Below the pieces are notes generated by a model that saw only the letters and a list, made by a program, of their open reading frames with translations, made no database searches and was not told the DNA's origin. From NCBI RefSeq assembly GCF_947487575.1, contig NZ_CANKXG010000001.1, positions 124,001-188,000 on the forward strand: 64,000 bases of DNA, in the 5' to 3' direction. The position numbers and the translations under genes are program-made. Shown here piece by piece: positions 27,178 to 36,384 of this stretch (the first letter of the stretch is position 1; every line of letters begins with the position of its first letter). The stretch comes from an uncultured Algibacter sp. (GTDB taxonomy: Bacteria; Bacteroidota; Bacteroidia; Flavobacteriales; Flavobacteriaceae).

Positions 27178-27878
27178 CTATTGAAAATTTACATAAAAAA
27201 TTTGGAAAGAACCAAGTACTAAGTGGTGTGGATTTAACCATTACCGATGGTGGAATTTTTGCAGTACTGGGACCAAATGGCTCAGGTAAAACCACGCTAA
27301 TAAAATCAGTTTTGGGTATGGTTATTCCTAATAAAGGAACTATTACCGTATTGGGAGAAGACATTAAAAAAAACTCAGATTACAGACATAAAATTGATTA
27401 TCTGCCACAAATCGCAAACTTTCCTAGTAATTTAAAAGTGAAAGAATTAATTAAAATGATTAAAGATTTACGAAAATCTACAACCGAAGACCAACGATTA
27501 ATAGAGCTCTTTAAACTAGAACCTTTTTTAGATAAAAAACTAGGCAATCTTTCCGGAGGTACAAAACAAAAAGTAAACATTGTTTTAACCTTTATGTTTA
27601 ATAGTCCACTAATTATTTTAGACGAACCCACCACGGGATTAGACCCAATTTCTTTAATAAGATTAAAGGATTTAATTCAAACTGAAAAAACCAAAGGAAA
27701 AACCATACTCATTACCTCTCACATTATGAGTTTTGTTGAAGATATTTCAGATGAAATTGTATTTATTCTCGAAGGTAAAATCTACTTTAAAGGTAGCATT
27801 CAAAAATTAAAAACCAAGACCAATCAACCCGATTTTGAACATGCGATTGCGTCTATATTAACTGATAATCATGCTTAA
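27171..27878 (+). CDS. nosF: NosF ABC transporter ATPase
   Basis: ATPase of the NosDFY complex. The Walker A motif GPNGSGKT is near residue 34, the signature NLSGGTKQK follows, and Walker B is LIILDEPTTGLDP. The length is 235 residues. It overlaps nosD at its start and nosY at its end by 7-8 nt, a translationally coupled trio. Confidence 0.95.
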   Translation: MVTIENLHKKFGKNQVLSGVDLTITDGGIFAVLGPNGSGKTTLIKSVLGMVIPNKGTITVLGEDIKKNSDYRHKIDYLPQIANFPSNLKVKELIKMIKDLRKSTTEDQRLIELFKLEPFLDKKLGNLSGGTKQKVNIVLTFMFNSPLIILDEPTTGLDPISLIRLKDLIQTEKTKGKTILITSHIMSFVEDISDEIVFILEGKIYFKGSIQKLKTKTNQPDFEHAIASILTDNHA

Positions 27879-28653
27879 AATATTAAAATATAGTTTTTAC
27901 GATTTAATGCGTAGCCGCTGGAGTTATGTATATTTCGCTTTTTATTTATTATTGGGCGTTGTGTTACTGTTTTTAAACAACGACCTTTCAAAAGCAGTCA
28001 TCACTTTAATGAATGTTATTATTATTCTTGTCCCATTAATTGGCACCATTTTTGGCGTGATGTATTATTATAATTCCAAAGAATTTACTGAGCTTTTATT
28101 AGCGCAACCCTTAAAACGTTCATCCATTTTTTTAGGACAATATTTAGGCGTTGCCTTATCACTTTCTATGAGCTTAATTCTAGGTTTAGGAATCCCATTT
28201 ATGTTTTATGGTTTATTTAAAAGTAGTGCCATTTGGGATTTTTCATTATTACTAATTACTGGAACATTTTTAACCTTAATATTTACGGCTTTAGCTTTTA
28301 ATATCGCTCTATCAAACGAAAATAAAATTAAAGGTTTTGGGTATGCTATTTTGCTTTGGTTATTTCTAGCAGTAATTTATGACGGCTTATTTTTAATGAC
28401 ATTAATTATGTTTGAGGACTATCCTCTAGATAAATTATCCTTAGTTGGTACCATGCTAAATCCTATAGATTTATCAAGAACACTTATTCTTTTAAAGCTA
28501 GATATTTCTGCATTGTTAGGATACACGGGAGCGGTTTTTAAACAATTTTTTGGAACCAATTTTGGACTGATTGTCTCTTTTATAATGCTAACTGTTTGGG
28601 TGGTATTACCAGTTTTAAGAATTACGTTTAAAGCAAAAAAGAAAGATTTTTAA
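27871..28653 (+). CDS. nosY: NosY ABC transporter permease
   Basis: Membrane partner of NosF, 260 residues with six predicted helices and an N-terminal amphipathic start (MLKILKYSFYDLMRSRW) typical of NosY/ABC-2 permeases. It is the last gene of the nosDFY block. The next gene has its own operator and promoter. Confidence 0.93.
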   Translation: MLKILKYSFYDLMRSRWSYVYFAFYLLLGVVLLFLNNDLSKAVITLMNVIIILVPLIGTIFGVMYYYNSKEFTELLLAQPLKRSSIFLGQYLGVALSLSMSLILGLGIPFMFYGLFKSSAIWDFSLLLITGTFLTLIFTALAFNIALSNENKIKGFGYAILLWLFLAVIYDGLFLMTLIMFEDYPLDKLSLVGTMLNPIDLSRTLILLKLDISALLGYTGAVFKQFFGTNFGLIVSFIMLTVWVVLPVLRITFKAKKKDF

Positions 28654-28672
28654 CAAAAAATAGCAAATTGAG

Positions 28673-28684
28673 TGACATGTATCA
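28673..28684. promoter_or_regulatory. Second Crp/Fnr-type half-palindromic box
   Basis: TGACATGTATCA (TGA-N6-TCA) is centred at 28678.5, about 42 nt before the start expected from the -7-like box TATTTTAG (28708-28715). Type and spacing are the same as at the nos promoter, so the same regulator is likely. Confidence 0.5.
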
Positions 28685-28719
28685 TCTTTTAAAAAATATA
28701 AAAATTCTATTTTAGCCCC

Positions 28720-29115
28720 ATGATTAAAGGTTTTTTATATAAAATCATTTCATTGCTTTTGATAACTATATTGTTAGCAAACAATATAAACACTTTAGCT
28801 ATTGTTGGAAGCTTTGTTGTCAATCAAGATTTTATTGCCAAAACTTTATGTATTCAAAAAGAGAATCAGAAAGGGTGTAACGGTAAATGTCACTTAAAAA
28901 AACAGCTTGCTAAAAATAATTCAGATACTTCAAGTGAATTTCCTACTCAAGAAAATAAAAGAACCTCTTTAGATACTTTTTACCTGGTTTCTTATAATGC
29001 TTTTAACACGCGTTTAAATACTTTTATTTTACCCCAAACAATCATACCTCATAATTCATCTCGGATTATTAAGACATCTTTTAAGGTAGAAACACCTCCT
29101 CCTATATTTAGTTAA
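28720..29115 (+). CDS. Small membrane-anchored Cys-motif protein
   Basis: A 131-residue protein with one N-terminal hydrophobic segment (about 6-33), then a Cys cluster C-x7-C-x3-C (LCIQKENQKGCNGKCHLKKQL region, about residues 44-60) and a polar C-terminal half. Similar proteins before TonB receptors are recalled from Flavobacteriaceae. The cysteines could bind copper or iron (inference). The start codon sits almost at the predicted transcription start, so the mRNA would be leaderless. It opens the copper-uptake group. Confidence 0.65.
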   Translation: MIKGFLYKIISLLLITILLANNINTLAIVGSFVVNQDFIAKTLCIQKENQKGCNGKCHLKKQLAKNNSDTSSEFPTQENKRTSLDTFYLVSYNAFNTRLNTFILPQTIIPHNSSRIIKTSFKVETPPPIFS

Positions 29116-29224
29116 TTTTTATTGTTCAAAAAAGCCAAATCATGAGCTTTGCCCTTCCTGTTAGCGCATTATTAATGACGTTAATAGGATACTTACATAC
29201 GTATAAAACACAAAACATTTAAAA

Positions 29225-30073
29225 ATGAAACTAAAATATATTTTTCCCATTATCTTTATTACCTTATTTACAACAGCTTGTTCAACTGATGATGATGAAT
29301 CTCCTAAAACCAGTAATGAAACTGAAGGTCTTATAAAAATACAAGACATTGTTAATAATAATCAAACTATTGAATTATATAGTAAAACAGGTGCATTCCA
29401 AACAGGTTATAACAATGTAAATATTAGAATTAAAAATAATAACGATCAAACCTACTTTGAAAACGCTAGCATTTCTTGGATGCCAATAATGCAAATGCCA
29501 ATGATGCAACACTCATGCCCTCATTCTACTATCTCAAAGGTTTCTGATAAGAAAACGCTATATACAGGTTCAGTAATATATCAAATGACAAATACAGATG
29601 GTTCAGGATGGTCCATAACAGTTAATTATTCTATTGACAACGTTGATTATACGGTCACAGAAACTATTTCTGTTTCTCAAGCAGAAAAACAAAACGTAAC
29701 TAGCTTTATGGGCTCAGATGACAAGCGATACATAGTTGCACTTGTTGAGCCATTAGAACCAACAATTGGCATAAATGACATGATGGTTGGTCTTTACAAA
29801 ATGGAAAACATGATGTCTTTCCCAGCTGTTGAGAATTACAAAATCATGCTTGATCCTAGAATGCCAGGAATGGGAAATCATAGTTCGCCAAACAATACTA
29901 ATTTAAGCTTTAATGCCGATGACGCCATGTATCATGGTAACTTATCTTTAACCATGACGGGGTATTGGTTTCTTAATTTAAAACTTTTAAATGGTTCAGA
30001 CGACATTTTAAAAGGAGAGGATGTAACTGAACAAAATGAAAAAAGTTCGCTTTATTTAGAATTAGAATTTTAA
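29225..30073 (+). CDS. Met/His-rich lipoprotein of the copper group
   Basis: A 282-residue lipoprotein (lipobox C19, FTTACS) with an acidic stretch after the anchor and a Met/His cluster at about 86-100 (WMPIMQMPMMQHSCPH), a pattern typical of Cu(I) or Cu(II) binding. Two short beta-sandwich-like domains, with no enzymatic motif, are likely. It lies between a Cys-motif protein and an OprC-like receptor, so a periplasmic or surface copper-binding role is probable but unproven. Confidence 0.65.
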   Translation: MKLKYIFPIIFITLFTTACSTDDDESPKTSNETEGLIKIQDIVNNNQTIELYSKTGAFQTGYNNVNIRIKNNNDQTYFENASISWMPIMQMPMMQHSCPHSTISKVSDKKTLYTGSVIYQMTNTDGSGWSITVNYSIDNVDYTVTETISVSQAEKQNVTSFMGSDDKRYIVALVEPLEPTIGINDMMVGLYKMENMMSFPAVENYKIMLDPRMPGMGNHSSPNNTNLSFNADDAMYHGNLSLTMTGYWFLNLKLLNGSDDILKGEDVTEQNEKSSLYLELEF

Positions 30074-30097
30074 AACATTCCAATTCTTTCAATTCAT

Positions 30098-30137
30098 TTA
30101 ATGAAGTTGCTTAAACATATTTAAGCAACTTCGTTAA
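30098..30137 (+). other. Long RNA hairpin between lipoprotein and receptor genes
   Basis: An 18-bp stem with one wobble pair: GAAGTTGCTTAAA pairs with TTTAAGCAACTTC, extended by TTAAT/GTTAA, loop CATA. It has no immediate T-run, so it could stabilise or process the message, or terminate weakly. Confidence 0.5.
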
Positions 30138-30163
30138 TCATCATTTTTATTAATAACAACCTC

Positions 30164-32164
30164 ATGAAGCATCTTGTTTACATAGGTATTTGCTGTTTTT
30201 GTTGTCATTCTTTTTTTGCCCAACAGGACACTTTGGTTACAGCCAAAGACACCACCAAATTGAGTCAAATAATTCTGGTAGCGCAACGTAAATTGAGCAA
30301 TTACAGGCAAAAAAAAACACTCTCTAGTGTTGATGCCTATTTAGAAAAATCAAACCAAGTTACTATGATAAAACGTGGTAATTATGCTTGGGAACCATCA
30401 ATTAACAATATGGTCAGTGACAGATTAAATGTTACCATAAATGGTATGCAAATATTTGGAGCTTGTACTGATAAAATGGATCCTATAACCTCTTATGTTG
30501 ATGTGTCTAACCTGAAACAAATTAGTGTTAGTTCTGGTCAAGAGGGTACCGAAAACGGACATTGTATAGGTGGTAGTATTGATTTACAAATAGCAGCTTC
30601 AAAATTCAATAATTCTGGATTAAAAACAAGTACTGATTTAGGTTATGAAACTAACGGGAATTATAAATCGGCAGGTCTTGATTTAGAATATTCTGGAGAT
30701 AAATTTTATTTAACCACAGATGGTATTTTTAGAAAATCTAACAACTACTCTGCTGGGGGAAACCAAGAAGTGCTCTATTCGCAATTTCAAAAATATAACA
30801 TCTCTCTAAATGGTGGCTATAAGCTATCTACTAATCATACCATTGAAACCCATATTATTTATGACAAAGCCACAGATGTTGGCTACCCAGCGCTTCCCAT
30901 GGATGTGTCACTAGCAGAAGCTTTAATTACTTCGGCAACACATATTTACAAAAACGAATTAACCACCATTAAATCCTTAGAAACCAAACTCTATTTTAAT
31001 ACCATAACCCATATTATGGATGACACCAAACGTCCGGATGTACCTATAAGAATGGATATGCCGGGGTGGAGTGATACTTACGGATTTTATACTAAAGCAA
31101 CTTTAAAAGAAAATAAGCACAACATTTTAGTAAATCTAAATGGTTTTTATAATCGTTCTTTAGCGGAAATGACCATGTTTTCAAATGATACAAGTCAACC
31201 AGATATGTTTATGCACACTTGGCCAGATGTTAGAACACTCTATTCGGGGTTATTTGTTAAGGATAACATTGCATTAAATGAAAACGAAACGATTTCAGCA
31301 GGTATACGATTAGGCTATCATAAAAACAAAATTGCAAATAAATTGGGGTTCAATAGTTTAAGGATATTTTACCCTAAACTCGAAGATACTCAAACTCGAT
31401 TTTTAACAAGTTTATCTACAGATTACACCTATAAAAAAGAAAACTGGAATGCTGTTTTTGGTATTGGTTACGGAGAAAGAGCCCCTACAGTAAGTGAAGG
31501 CTATGGAAATTTTTTATTTAATAGTTTCGATGGGTACGATTATATAGGAAACCCAAACTTAAAAAATGAAAAAGCTATCGAAATTAATGCCAAAACAAAC
31601 TATAAGTTCAATACCATTTCCTTAGGAATTGAATCTTCTTTCTTTCATATTTCAAACTATATTATTGGAGAAATTGATAATAGTATTAGCCCAATGACTA
31701 TTGGTGCTAATGGTGTTCGAGTTTACAACGCACTTAATCACGCTTCTATTTTCAATATATATTTTAATTCTAGTATAGACTTCTCTAATGCATTCTCGTT
31801 CAACAGTTCTATTGGATACAATTATGGAAGTGGTAGCAATAATAAAAACCTACCTTTAATAAAACCATTTTCTTATTTAGCCGAAGTCAATTATAGTACA
31901 GCAAAATTTAATGCCATTTTACAACTTGAAGGTAATGGTAACCAAACCAAATACAGCCCATTTTATGGAGAAGATGAAACCCTTTCTTATACTGTATTAA
32001 ACCTCAACTTAGGAAATGTAGCTTACATTAATCATAATAAACTCATTTTTAAATATGGTATCGAAAATATACTTGACACTAATTATTCAACATACGCTGA
32101 TTGGAATAATATCCCGAGACAAGGACGAAATTTCTATATGAACGCTTCATTTATTGTATTCTAG
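30164..32164 (+). CDS. TonB-dependent copper receptor, OprC/NosA-like
   Basis: An outer-membrane receptor of 666 residues with a signal peptide ending near FFAQ, a plug domain and a 22-strand barrel that ends in FIVF with a C-terminal Phe. The plug holds FGACTDKMDPITSYVD (C101-x3-M105). The C-x3-M pattern is a copper-binding part of OprC, and OprC/NosA supply copper for nitrous oxide reductase. Context next to nos supports copper import. Substrate remains inferred. Confidence 0.85.
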   Translation: MKHLVYIGICCFCCHSFFAQQDTLVTAKDTTKLSQIILVAQRKLSNYRQKKTLSSVDAYLEKSNQVTMIKRGNYAWEPSINNMVSDRLNVTINGMQIFGACTDKMDPITSYVDVSNLKQISVSSGQEGTENGHCIGGSIDLQIAASKFNNSGLKTSTDLGYETNGNYKSAGLDLEYSGDKFYLTTDGIFRKSNNYSAGGNQEVLYSQFQKYNISLNGGYKLSTNHTIETHIIYDKATDVGYPALPMDVSLAEALITSATHIYKNELTTIKSLETKLYFNTITHIMDDTKRPDVPIRMDMPGWSDTYGFYTKATLKENKHNILVNLNGFYNRSLAEMTMFSNDTSQPDMFMHTWPDVRTLYSGLFVKDNIALNENETISAGIRLGYHKNKIANKLGFNSLRIFYPKLEDTQTRFLTSLSTDYTYKKENWNAVFGIGYGERAPTVSEGYGNFLFNSFDGYDYIGNPNLKNEKAIEINAKTNYKFNTISLGIESSFFHISNYIIGEIDNSISPMTIGANGVRVYNALNHASIFNIYFNSSIDFSNAFSFNSSIGYNYGSGSNNKNLPLIKPFSYLAEVNYSTAKFNAILQLEGNGNQTKYSPFYGEDETLSYTVLNLNLGNVAYINHNKLIFKYGIENILDTNYSTYADWNNIPRQGRNFYMNASFIVF

Positions 32165-32247
32165 ATTTAAGGCAAATTAAAATAATATAAAAGGCTAACA
32201 AAAGTCATATTTATACGTTTTTTGAATGAATATTTTTGGCTTATCAT

Positions 32248-32273
32248 AAAAAAGATAAAAATATCTTTTTTAT
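32248..32273 (+). terminator. A/T hairpin after the receptor gene
   Basis: AAAAAAGATA and TATCTTTTTT pair around AAAA. It is weak because the stem is all A/T except one pair, but it is placed as expected for a terminator after the receptor gene. Confidence 0.45.
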
Positions 32274-32289
32274 AAAAACTATTTAAATT

Positions 32290-32959
32290 ATGAACACTAT
32301 AGAAAATAAAACAGTAGCCGAAGTTGTTTCAGAAATATAAAAACCGCTCATGTATTTAAAAAGCATGTGAAAAAAATCAGCTAAACTACGAAACATTAAA
32401 GTCTGAGATTTTAGCGGTTGACGATGCACCTAAGGCTTATGATTATAACTCATGGAATCTTGATTTTTTAATTGACCATATTGTTAATATTCATCACACC
32501 TACGTTGAAGAGTCCATTCCGTTAATTATTCAATATTCAAATCGTGTTGCAAAAGTTCATGGGCATCATTACGCAGAAGTCATTCAAATTAATAAACTTT
32601 TCACTGAAGTTGCGAATGAGTTGGCTGCTCATTTAAAAAAGGAAGAACTTATATTATTTCCATATATTAAAAAATTACTAAAAGTAAAAAATGGAAACTT
32701 AGATTTTGAAAAACCACAATTTGGCTCAGTAGATAATCCAATACGAATGATGGAAGAAGAGCATGAATCTGCAGGTGATATTTTTAAAACCATAGCACAA
32801 CTTACAAATAATTACACGCCACCTGAAGGTGCATGTAATACATTTAAAGCTTTGTATGCAAAACTAGATGAATTTGAACAAGATTTGCATCAACACATTC
32901 ATTTGGAAAACAATATTTTACACCCTAAAGCAATGCAATTAGAGCAAAGCTTTATCTAA
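32290..32959 (+). pseudogene. ric: Broken ric/scdA (di-iron Fe-S repair protein)
   Basis: Remains of an RIC/ScdA/YtfE-type gene, which repairs Fe-S centres after NO damage. It opens with MNTIENKTVAEVVSE. A missing A at about 32333 shifts the frame and brings a stop at 32338. The next frame continues with IKTAHVFKKH, then switches again at 32363 to KACEKNQLNYETLKSE. The DFCCGGG segment expected between them is gone, about 40 nt deleted, and AAAAAGCATG at the junction suggests slippage between short repeats. The hemerythrin-like remainder (HHTYVEE, HGHHYAE, HLKKEE, HLENN) is intact in one frame from 32363 and has an ATG at 32621 for a possible 112-residue product. Confidence 0.8.
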
Positions 32960-32984
32960 ATTAGATTGAATAAAAACGTGTGGT

Positions 32985-33335
32985 TTAGGAATATTTATTT
33001 TTAAACCACACTTTTTGCCATTCGCGTTTTAATATTAAAAAAGCTACATCTTCCGAAAGTTTTAAAGTATCATCACCATTTAAAGCTTTAACTGCTTTTT
33101 CTGGAACATCAATTATGTATAGCAAGTTCAAATAGTCAGTAAATTTCTCTTGAATTAATTTATAAACCGTTTCATGAAGCATCAATTTTAAACTTGATGG
33201 TAAAACCTCCTCATGAAAATCCAAATCTATATTAGCCAAAAGAAAATCTTTATTTAGTTGAAGAATTAATTTTCTGTATAAATCTAATTGATTGGCTTCT
33301 TCAATTAAAGTTTCAAAAGTATTTGGTAACTGCAT
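32985..33335 (-). CDS. Conserved hypothetical protein
   Basis: A 116-residue, mostly helical, soluble protein with no signal peptide, no cysteine motif and no recognised family. Its stop-start junction overlaps the polyprenyl synthase gene upstream by 1 nt, so they are co-translated. Homologues in this place are recalled from Flavobacteriaceae. Confidence 0.7.
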   Translation of the reverse strand: MQLPNTFETLIEEANQLDLYRKLILQLNKDFLLANIDLDFHEEVLPSSLKLMLHETVYKLIQEKFTDYLNLLYIIDVPEKAVKALNGDDTLKLSEDVAFLILKREWQKVWFKNKYS

Positions 33336-34309
33336 TAAACCGCTCTATTCATTAAATTACTGCCAAAGGTTTTAAGCAAATCTTTTTTATCTTCAGAAAT
33401 GTTTAAAGAGTCCAAACCTAAAAAAGCTTTAGTTGTATAATCTTTTATAGCCTCTTTTGTAGCATCAGCAGAACCCGTAGAGACAAAAAACTGTTTTGCA
33501 ACCTCAATTTTAGTAGCTACATCCTCTGGAATAGAATTAAAAAGCTGACTTAATTCAATCTTATCAGTATCATTTGAAAATTCTAAAGCTTTCAAATATA
33601 AATAGGTTTTTTTATTCTCAATAATATCCCCTCCAACTTGCTTACCAAATGTTTTAGGATCGCCAAAAGCATCTAAATAATCATCTTGTAATTGGAAAGC
33701 AATACCTAAATTTCGTCCAAATTCATAAATACTATTTTGATCTTCACTTGAAGCTCCAGCAACAATAGCCCCCATTTTCATTGCAGCACCAACTAATACA
33801 GCTGTTTTGTACTCAATCATTTTTAAATACTCAGGGATTGTTACATCGTTTCTGGTTTCAAAATCTACGTCATATTGCTGGCCTTCACAAACCTCTAAGG
33901 CAGTTTTACTAAATAATTTAGCTAAAGATTGAAATGTATTCGCTTCATAATTCTCAAAAAGTTGATATGCCATAATTAGCATAGCATCTCCCGAAAGAAT
34001 TCCTGTATTAATATCCCACTTTTCATGCACAGTTTCTTCACCTCTTCGCAAGGGTGCATCATCCATAATATCGTCATGAACTAACGAAAAGTTATGAAAA
34101 ACTTCAATACTTAACGCTGCATTTAATGCTATTTTGTAATCGCCGTTAAAAATATCAGCAGTCATTAAAGTCAAAACAGGGCGTAAACGTTTTCCGCCCA
34201 AACCTAAAATATAATCAATAGGTTCATATAGGTTTTTAGGCTCAGTAACGGTTGAATATTCTTGTAAATAAGAAATAAATTGGTCTTGGTATTTTTCTAT
34301 TGAAAGCAT
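33335..34309 (-). CDS. Polyprenyl (geranylgeranyl-type) diphosphate synthase
   Basis: Trans-isoprenyl diphosphate synthase for isoprenoid chains. Both Asp-rich motifs are present: LVHDDIMDDAPLRRG (first, for substrate binding) and FQLQDDYLDAFGD (second). There is no signal peptide. ATG 34309 is used (324 residues, MLSIEKYQDQ); the frame runs 14 codons further upstream without support. Chain length (farnesyl, geranylgeranyl or longer) cannot be read from the sequence by eye. Confidence 0.9.
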   Translation of the reverse strand: MLSIEKYQDQFISYLQEYSTVTEPKNLYEPIDYILGLGGKRLRPVLTLMTADIFNGDYKIALNAALSIEVFHNFSLVHDDIMDDAPLRRGEETVHEKWDINTGILSGDAMLIMAYQLFENYEANTFQSLAKLFSKTALEVCEGQQYDVDFETRNDVTIPEYLKMIEYKTAVLVGAAMKMGAIVAGASSEDQNSIYEFGRNLGIAFQLQDDYLDAFGDPKTFGKQVGGDIIENKKTYLYLKALEFSNDTDKIELSQLFNSIPEDVATKIEVAKQFFVSTGSADATKEAIKDYTTKAFLGLDSLNISEDKKDLLKTFGSNLMNRAV

Positions 34310-34385
34310 CAAACAAAAATAGATTAATTCGGCATAATTAAAAATTTTCAAAGTAAGGGATATGTTAAAAAAACATTAAAACTTT

Positions 34386-34435
34386 GGAAACTTTTTTTGT
34401 TTTCATAGTTTCCATACTTATATTTGCACGGAAAT
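34386..34435. promoter_or_regulatory. Promoter and likely operator of the TetR-efflux operon
   Basis: TTTG (34396-34399), 19 nt, TATATTTG (34419-34426) is a model promoter. It is overlapped by GGAAAC (34386-34391), GTTTCC (34408-34413) and GGAAAT (34430-34435). The GGAAAC-N16-GTTTCC and GTTTCC-N16-GGAAAT inverted repeats straddle the promoter elements, as expected for autorepression by TetR. Confidence 0.65.
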
Positions 34436-35041
34436 ATGAGAGAAAAAATTATACATAAATCGGCAGAATTATTTTTAAAATTAGGTTTTAAAAGTGTTAC
34501 AATGGATGATATTGCTCAAGAAATGGGAATATCTAAAAAAACCATTTACGTACATTTTGCTAATAAAACTAAATTAGTTGAAGCTGTCACTTTTGAGCTT
34601 TTTGACACTATTTGTGATGGTATTGATGGCATTTGCGAAGCTTCAAATAACCCAATAGAGGAATTGTACGATATCAAAATGTTTGTGATGCATCACTTAA
34701 AAAATGAGCAAACATCACCTCAATTTCAGCTTAAAAAATATTACCCTCAGATACACCATGTCTTAAAATTTAAGCAATTTGAAAAAATGCACGATTCCGT
34801 TAAAGATAGTCTTCAAAAAGGAGTTGACACTAAGCTGTTCAGGTCCAACATTAATGTCGATTTTATCTCTAGAATGTATTTTAATGGCATGATGGGCATA
34901 AAAGATGATGCCATATTTCCAAAAGAGATTTACACTATGGATTACCTTATGGAAAGCTACTTAGAATATCACTTAAGAGCCATTGTTACCGAAAAAGGGT
35001 TACAAACATTAAATAAATTTATAACATCAAATCAATCATAA
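34436..35041 (+). CDS. TetR-family regulator of the efflux operon
   Basis: A 201-residue repressor. The N-terminal HTH is KIIHKSAELFLKLGFKSVTMDDIAQEMGISKKTIYVHFANKTKLVEAV. The ligand-binding domain is helical and variable. ATG 34436 is preferred; the frame from TTG 34424 lies inside the -7 box. It is 1 nt before the TolC gene and first in a four-gene operon, so it likely controls its own transcription. Confidence 0.9.
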   Translation: MREKIIHKSAELFLKLGFKSVTMDDIAQEMGISKKTIYVHFANKTKLVEAVTFELFDTICDGIDGICEASNNPIEELYDIKMFVMHHLKNEQTSPQFQLKKYYPQIHHVLKFKQFEKMHDSVKDSLQKGVDTKLFRSNINVDFISRMYFNGMMGIKDDAIFPKEIYTMDYLMESYLEYHLRAIVTEKGLQTLNKFITSNQS

Positions 35042-35042
35042 A

Positions 35043-36362
35043 ATGAAGAACAAACTAATTTTAGTTTTTAGTTTAATAAGTTCTATTGCCCTGTTTTCGC
35101 AGGAAAACACTCAAAGTTTCACATTACAAGAAGCTATAGATTATGCACTAGAACACAATAGAACCTCTAAAAACGCAGCACTAGATATTAAAGCCGCCGA
35201 AAAACAAAAATGGGAAACCATAGCTACTGGTCTTCCTCAAATTAATGGAAGTATTAGCTATGTAAACAATATAAAACAACAATTTCCTGGTATTGACTTT
35301 AATAACGACGGCGTTGTCGATTTTGGCGCTAAACAAAGCGTTACGCCTACAGCCACATTAAGCCAACTTATTTTTGATGGCAGCTATTTAGTTGGTTTAC
35401 AGTCTGCCAAGGTTTTTTTAGAAATCTCTAAAAATGCTAAGGAAAAAACAGATTTAGAAATCCGAAAAGCAGTAATAAATGCCTACGGAAATGTTTTGTT
35501 AGCCGAAGAAAGTTTAGGCATCTTTGAACGAAATATTTTAGTATTAGAAAAAAACTTAAATGAAACTACTAAAATATTTGAAAACGGGCTTGGTGAGGAA
35601 GAAAGTGTAGAACAATTACAAATTACATTATCTGGAGTAAAGAGTAGCTTGAGTAACACAATTCGTCTGAAAGATCTTGCCTATCAAATGTTTAATATTA
35701 CATTAGGTTTAGACATAAACAACAAAACTACGCTTTCGGATAATTTGATTGGTTTAGCAGCTCAAAATACCATACTTTCTTTATTAGAGGCTGATGAAAA
35801 TATTGAAGAAAATATTGATTATAAAATTGCTAAAAACGATAAAATCTCTAAAGAGTTACTCTTAAAACTTGAAAAAAGTAGAGCATTGCCAACCTTAAGT
35901 AGTTATTTATCTGGCTCATATATTGGAAATAACGAAAAATTTAGGTTTTTAAATAATGACCAAGTTTGGGCAGGAATTGCTTCTTTTGGTTTTACGTTAG
36001 ACATTCCAATATTTGGTTCTGGATTAAAAAGTGCAAGAACACAGCGTGCTAAAATAAATCTTGAAAAAGCCGAAGACGACCTAACTGAAACTGAACAAAA
36101 ATTAAAACTTCAAATGGCATCTGCAAAAAGCAACTATAAATTTGCTATCGAAGATTACGAGAATAAAAAACAAAACTTAAACTTAGCAGAACGCATTGAG
36201 AAAAAAAATCAAACTAAATATTTTGAAGGGATTGCTTCCAGTTTTGATTTGAGACAGGCACAAACACAACTTTATGCAAGTCAACAAGAATTTTTACAAG
36301 CTATGCTTGACGTTATAAACAAAAAAGCTGAATTAGAAACGGTATTAAACACAATAAAATAA
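35043..36362 (+). CDS. TolC-family outer-membrane channel
   Basis: Outer-membrane and periplasmic tunnel of the tripartite pump. It is 439 residues with a signal peptide (cleavage near LFSQ), two OEP repeats, long coiled-coil helices, and a hairpin near SGSYIGNNEKF. It is 22 nt upstream of the adaptor gene. Confidence 0.9.
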   Translation: MKNKLILVFSLISSIALFSQENTQSFTLQEAIDYALEHNRTSKNAALDIKAAEKQKWETIATGLPQINGSISYVNNIKQQFPGIDFNNDGVVDFGAKQSVTPTATLSQLIFDGSYLVGLQSAKVFLEISKNAKEKTDLEIRKAVINAYGNVLLAEESLGIFERNILVLEKNLNETTKIFENGLGEEESVEQLQITLSGVKSSLSNTIRLKDLAYQMFNITLGLDINNKTTLSDNLIGLAAQNTILSLLEADENIEENIDYKIAKNDKISKELLLKLEKSRALPTLSSYLSGSYIGNNEKFRFLNNDQVWAGIASFGFTLDIPIFGSGLKSARTQRAKINLEKAEDDLTETEQKLKLQMASAKSNYKFAIEDYENKKQNLNLAERIEKKNQTKYFEGIASSFDLRQAQTQLYASQQEFLQAMLDVINKKAELETVLNTIK

Positions 36363-36384
36363 TCAACTCAAAAAACAATAAAAA

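Noticed and set aside
29142-29222. A 26-codon ORF (MSFALPVS...) between the Cys-motif protein and the lipoprotein gene
   Set aside because: Too short and without promoter, family or coding bias; probably chance.
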